Shown: positions 4,841 through 6,937 of the stretch, piece after piece
Layout: each line of letters begins with the position of its first letter
How positions within the stretch are numbered: the stretch's first letter is position 1
Source of the DNA: UBA8437 sp963580005
GTDB lineage: Bacteria > Planctomycetota > Planctomycetia > Planctomycetales > Planctomycetaceae
Assembly (NCBI GenBank): GCA_963580005.1
Contig: CAUZJR010000295.1
Location: forward strand, 1 to 6,937
Direction of reading: 5' to 3'
DNA: 6,937 nucleotides
Position numbers and translations under genes: made by a program
The notes under the pieces: model-generated
The model's database searches: none
Seen by the model: only the letters and a program-made list of their open reading frames with translations
Told to the model about the DNA's origin: nothing

Positions 4841-6904
4841 ATGTTGTCTTTGGAAGGCGCCGCAGGACGGCTGTGTGATCGCCTGGATCGTCGCGAGATG
4901 ATCCGGGTCGGAGGACTCTCGAGCCTGGGTCTGTCGCTGCCGAGCCTGCTGGCCTCACAGGCGGATGCCTCGAGCGAGATCTCCGATCCGACGTTCGGCC
5001 GTGCCAAGAGCGTGATCTACGTCTGGCTGCAGGGCGGTCCGCCTCAGCACGAGACGTTCGACCCCAAGCCCGAGGCTCCCTCGGGGATCCGCGGCGTGTT
5101 CTCGCCGATCCAGACCAACGTGCCCGGGGTGGAGTTCTGTGAACTGTTGCCGCGGACGGCCCGCATCGCCGACAAGCTGGCCATCGTCCGCTCGATGGCG
5201 ACCGACAACAACCAGCACTCCGGCAGCGGGTACGAGGTGCTGACCGGCTACAAGTACGCCGGCTCCAACCCTCGCAAGATCACGCCCCAGGACTGGCCCT
5301 GGTTCGGCTCGCTCGTCAAACGACTCAAGCCCAGCGAGAAGCTGCCGCCGCTCTCCACGGTCTGGGTCCCCCAGATCATGCGGCTCAACGAAAACGTGAC
5401 CCCCGCCGGACAGACCGGAGGCTTCATGGGTCGACGCTGGGATCCGGATCGATTCGAGGTGAACCCGATGGAGCCCGGTGACGGGGTTCCGGGCCTGCAG
5501 CTGGGCGACGTTCCCGCGTTGCGGCTGAAGAACCGGGTCGGGTTGCTCGAGCAGGTCGAACGCCACTTTGGCGGGCTCAGCCGGGGTCGGGAGCCGAAGC
5601 TGTTCGGGACCTACCAGGATCAGGCCTTCGACATCCTGCTCAACGGAAGGGTCCGTAACGCGTTTGATGTCAGCGCCGAGCCCGAGACACTCAGGCGACG
5701 CTACGGCCTCTCGAACTGGAACCAGCTGCTGCTGCTGTCTCGGCGTCTGGTCGAAGCGGGCGTGAGGCTGGTGCACGTCAACTGGGTCCGTGAACCGGGC
5801 GATTCGGCCGTCGACAACCCGATGTGGGACACTCACGCCCAGAACGCCGATCGGCTCGAGGACGTGTTGTGCCCGAAGTTCGATGTGGGTTTCACGGCGT
5901 TGATCGAGGACCTGGACACGCGAGGGTTGCTCGATGAGACCCTGGTGGTGGCGATCGCCGAATTTGGTCGGACACCGAAGATCAATCCTCTGGGTGGCCG
6001 AGACCACTGGGGTTCGGTCTTCAGTTTCGCCCTGGCCGGAGCCGGCATCTCGCCGGGGCAGGTCTACGGGGCCAGTGACCGTCACGGGGCCTACCCGGCC
6101 AAGAACCGGGTCACCCCGGCCGACTTGACCGCGACGATCTTCCACCTGCTGGGCATCGATCCTCGCAGTGCCTTCCACGACCCGCTCGGCCGCGAGCTGC
6201 AATTGACCAGGGGCGAGCCGATTCGCGACCTGCTGGGGACTCGTGCGGCGACCGACATCCGGGTCGTTCCCGGAGGATCGCTGGATCGAGTCAAGCCGTT
6301 CGACGGCCGCAAGCTGAACCAGAGAGGGTTTGGTCCCGAGGCGCCGATCGAGGCGTCGGAGTTCGGGTCCCGGCCCAAGGGCTGGCGGGCGACCCCGCTG
6401 CTGAGCACCGAATCACCCTCGGGTTATGGTGCCTGGCAGGCTGCGGCCAACCAAACCGCTCGGTTGGGCTTCGCGACGGCGGGTGCCAAGTCCACCGGCA
6501 CGGTGTACCTGGGCCAGGAACTGATCAATCCTCGAGCCGGAGGCTACTTGGCCCGGATCCGGCTGCGGGGCCACGGTGCGATCGCCAGGCTGGCGACCGC
6601 GAAGCTTGAGTTCTGCAGGTACTCGAGCCTCTCGAAGAACCCGTCGAAGCGGCAGACGCTGGTGGTTCACGACTTGCCTGCCGAGGCGGTTGGTGGCAAG
6701 GAATTCGTGACGCTGGAGTTTTCGGCGAGGCTGGATAGCGGCAAGCCGGGTTCGAACTTCGCGATCGGCAAGGGCCTGGGCGTGGTGGTGACGCTGCTGC
6801 CAGCAAAGGCCGGCACGGCGGCCACCGAGGCAGCGTGGGTGGAGATCGAGGACATCGAGGTGGTCTTCACGGGACGCACGATCAACGAAAACGTAACCGT
6901 GTAG
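4841..6904 (+). CDS. DUF1501 family protein with RR-type leader and long C-terminal extension
   Basis: A probable exported protein of 687 residues. DUF1501 proteins have an alkaline phosphatase/sulfatase-like fold; their reaction is not established. The N-terminus has a Tat-like leader, Asp16-Arg17-Arg18-Glu-Met-Ile-Arg, followed by a Gly/Leu/Ser-rich hydrophobic stretch to about residue 38. Family motifs are Gly65-Gly-Pro-Pro-Gln-His-Glu-Thr-Phe-Asp74-Pro-Lys-Pro, Trp329-Asp-Thr-His332, Glu374-Phe-Gly-Arg-Thr-Pro379 and Gly386-Arg-Asp388-His389-Trp. The DUF1501 part ends near residue 465 with the usual Leu-Gly-Ile-Asp-Pro region. About 220 further residues follow, with alternating hydrophobic strands (563-575, 605-609, 622-630, 646-653, 667-677) that suggest a beta-sandwich, perhaps binding or anchoring. 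I do not recognise that domain. The start ATG at 4841 follows AGGAGG and puts the leader at the right place. In planctomycetes these genes commonly neighbour a DUF1549/DUF1553 gene; none lies upstream here, and only 33 bp downstream are visible. Confidence 0.93.
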   Translation: MLSLEGAAGRLCDRLDRREMIRVGGLSSLGLSLPSLLASQADASSEISDPTFGRAKSVIYVWLQGGPPQHETFDPKPEAPSGIRGVFSPIQTNVPGVEFCELLPRTARIADKLAIVRSMATDNNQHSGSGYEVLTGYKYAGSNPRKITPQDWPWFGSLVKRLKPSEKLPPLSTVWVPQIMRLNENVTPAGQTGGFMGRRWDPDRFEVNPMEPGDGVPGLQLGDVPALRLKNRVGLLEQVERHFGGLSRGREPKLFGTYQDQAFDILLNGRVRNAFDVSAEPETLRRRYGLSNWNQLLLLSRRLVEAGVRLVHVNWVREPGDSAVDNPMWDTHAQNADRLEDVLCPKFDVGFTALIEDLDTRGLLDETLVVAIAEFGRTPKINPLGGRDHWGSVFSFALAGAGISPGQVYGASDRHGAYPAKNRVTPADLTATIFHLLGIDPRSAFHDPLGRELQLTRGEPIRDLLGTRAATDIRVVPGGSLDRVKPFDGRKLNQRGFGPEAPIEASEFGSRPKGWRATPLLSTESPSGYGAWQAAANQTARLGFATAGAKSTGTVYLGQELINPRAGGYLARIRLRGHGAIARLATAKLEFCRYSSLSKNPSKRQTLVVHDLPAEAVGGKEFVTLEFSARLDSGKPGSNFAIGKGLGVVVTLLPAKAGTAATEAAWVEIEDIEVVFTGRTINENVTV

Positions 6905-6937
6905 AGGTCCGAAGGCCGATACGGGGTAAGAGGGTTT

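Noticed and set aside
4955..6202. Long minus-strand reading frame of 415 codons opposite the DUF1501 gene
   Set aside because: The DUF1501 motifs on the plus strand establish the real gene. The antisense product is rich in Arg, Val and Gln with no known pattern.

Overview
The window looks like chromosomal DNA from a GC-rich member of the Planctomycetota. The strongest marker is the DUF1501 protein with an RR-type (Tat-like) leader, a family greatly expanded in that phylum. A secreted CehA/McbA-type metallohydrolase and a receiver protein and an FHA protein that each carry a zinc ribbon fit the same assignment. The order or genus cannot be decided from this sequence alone.

Layout. Five genes run leftward on the minus strand. 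From upstream to downstream they are a receiver-zinc ribbon response regulator (4579-4010), a zinc ribbon-FHA protein (3824-3156), a secreted PHP/CehA-like protein (3077-1467), a MoxR AAA+ ATPase (1375-431), and the first 107 codons of a probable lipoprotein (323 to beyond position 1). Gaps between them are 185, 78, 91 and 107 bp, and no strong terminator is visible in any gap. A 261 bp divergent region (4580-4840) separates this group from one plus-strand gene, a DUF1501 protein with an unusually long C-terminal part (4841-6904). The last 33 bp (6905-6937) show nothing recognisable. No gene-free stretch exceeds 300 bp.

Starts. Three genes (lipoprotein, moxR, FHA) start at GTG, each 6-8 nt after a purine-rich ribosome binding site. 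A search for ATG only would miss the lipoprotein and would extend MoxR and the FHA protein at the N-terminus into neighbouring sequence.

How the genes may work together (inference). The response regulator and FHA protein form a plausible phospho-signalling pair and share a zinc ribbon with the same internal spacing. MoxR is a chaperone-like ATPase. The metallohydrolase-like protein and the lipoprotein are exported. Together they could link a cytoplasmic phosphorylation signal to the envelope. Co-transcription is not proven, and the two larger gaps leave room for internal promoters.

Most unusual DNA. Two different tandem repeats lie within the first 440 bp: a 12-bp coding repeat that encodes Lys-Thr-Asp-Ser units, and a 5-bp G-rich array between moxR and the lipoprotein gene whose 5-bp phase runs through the moxR stop codon and which has clear G-quadruplex potential.
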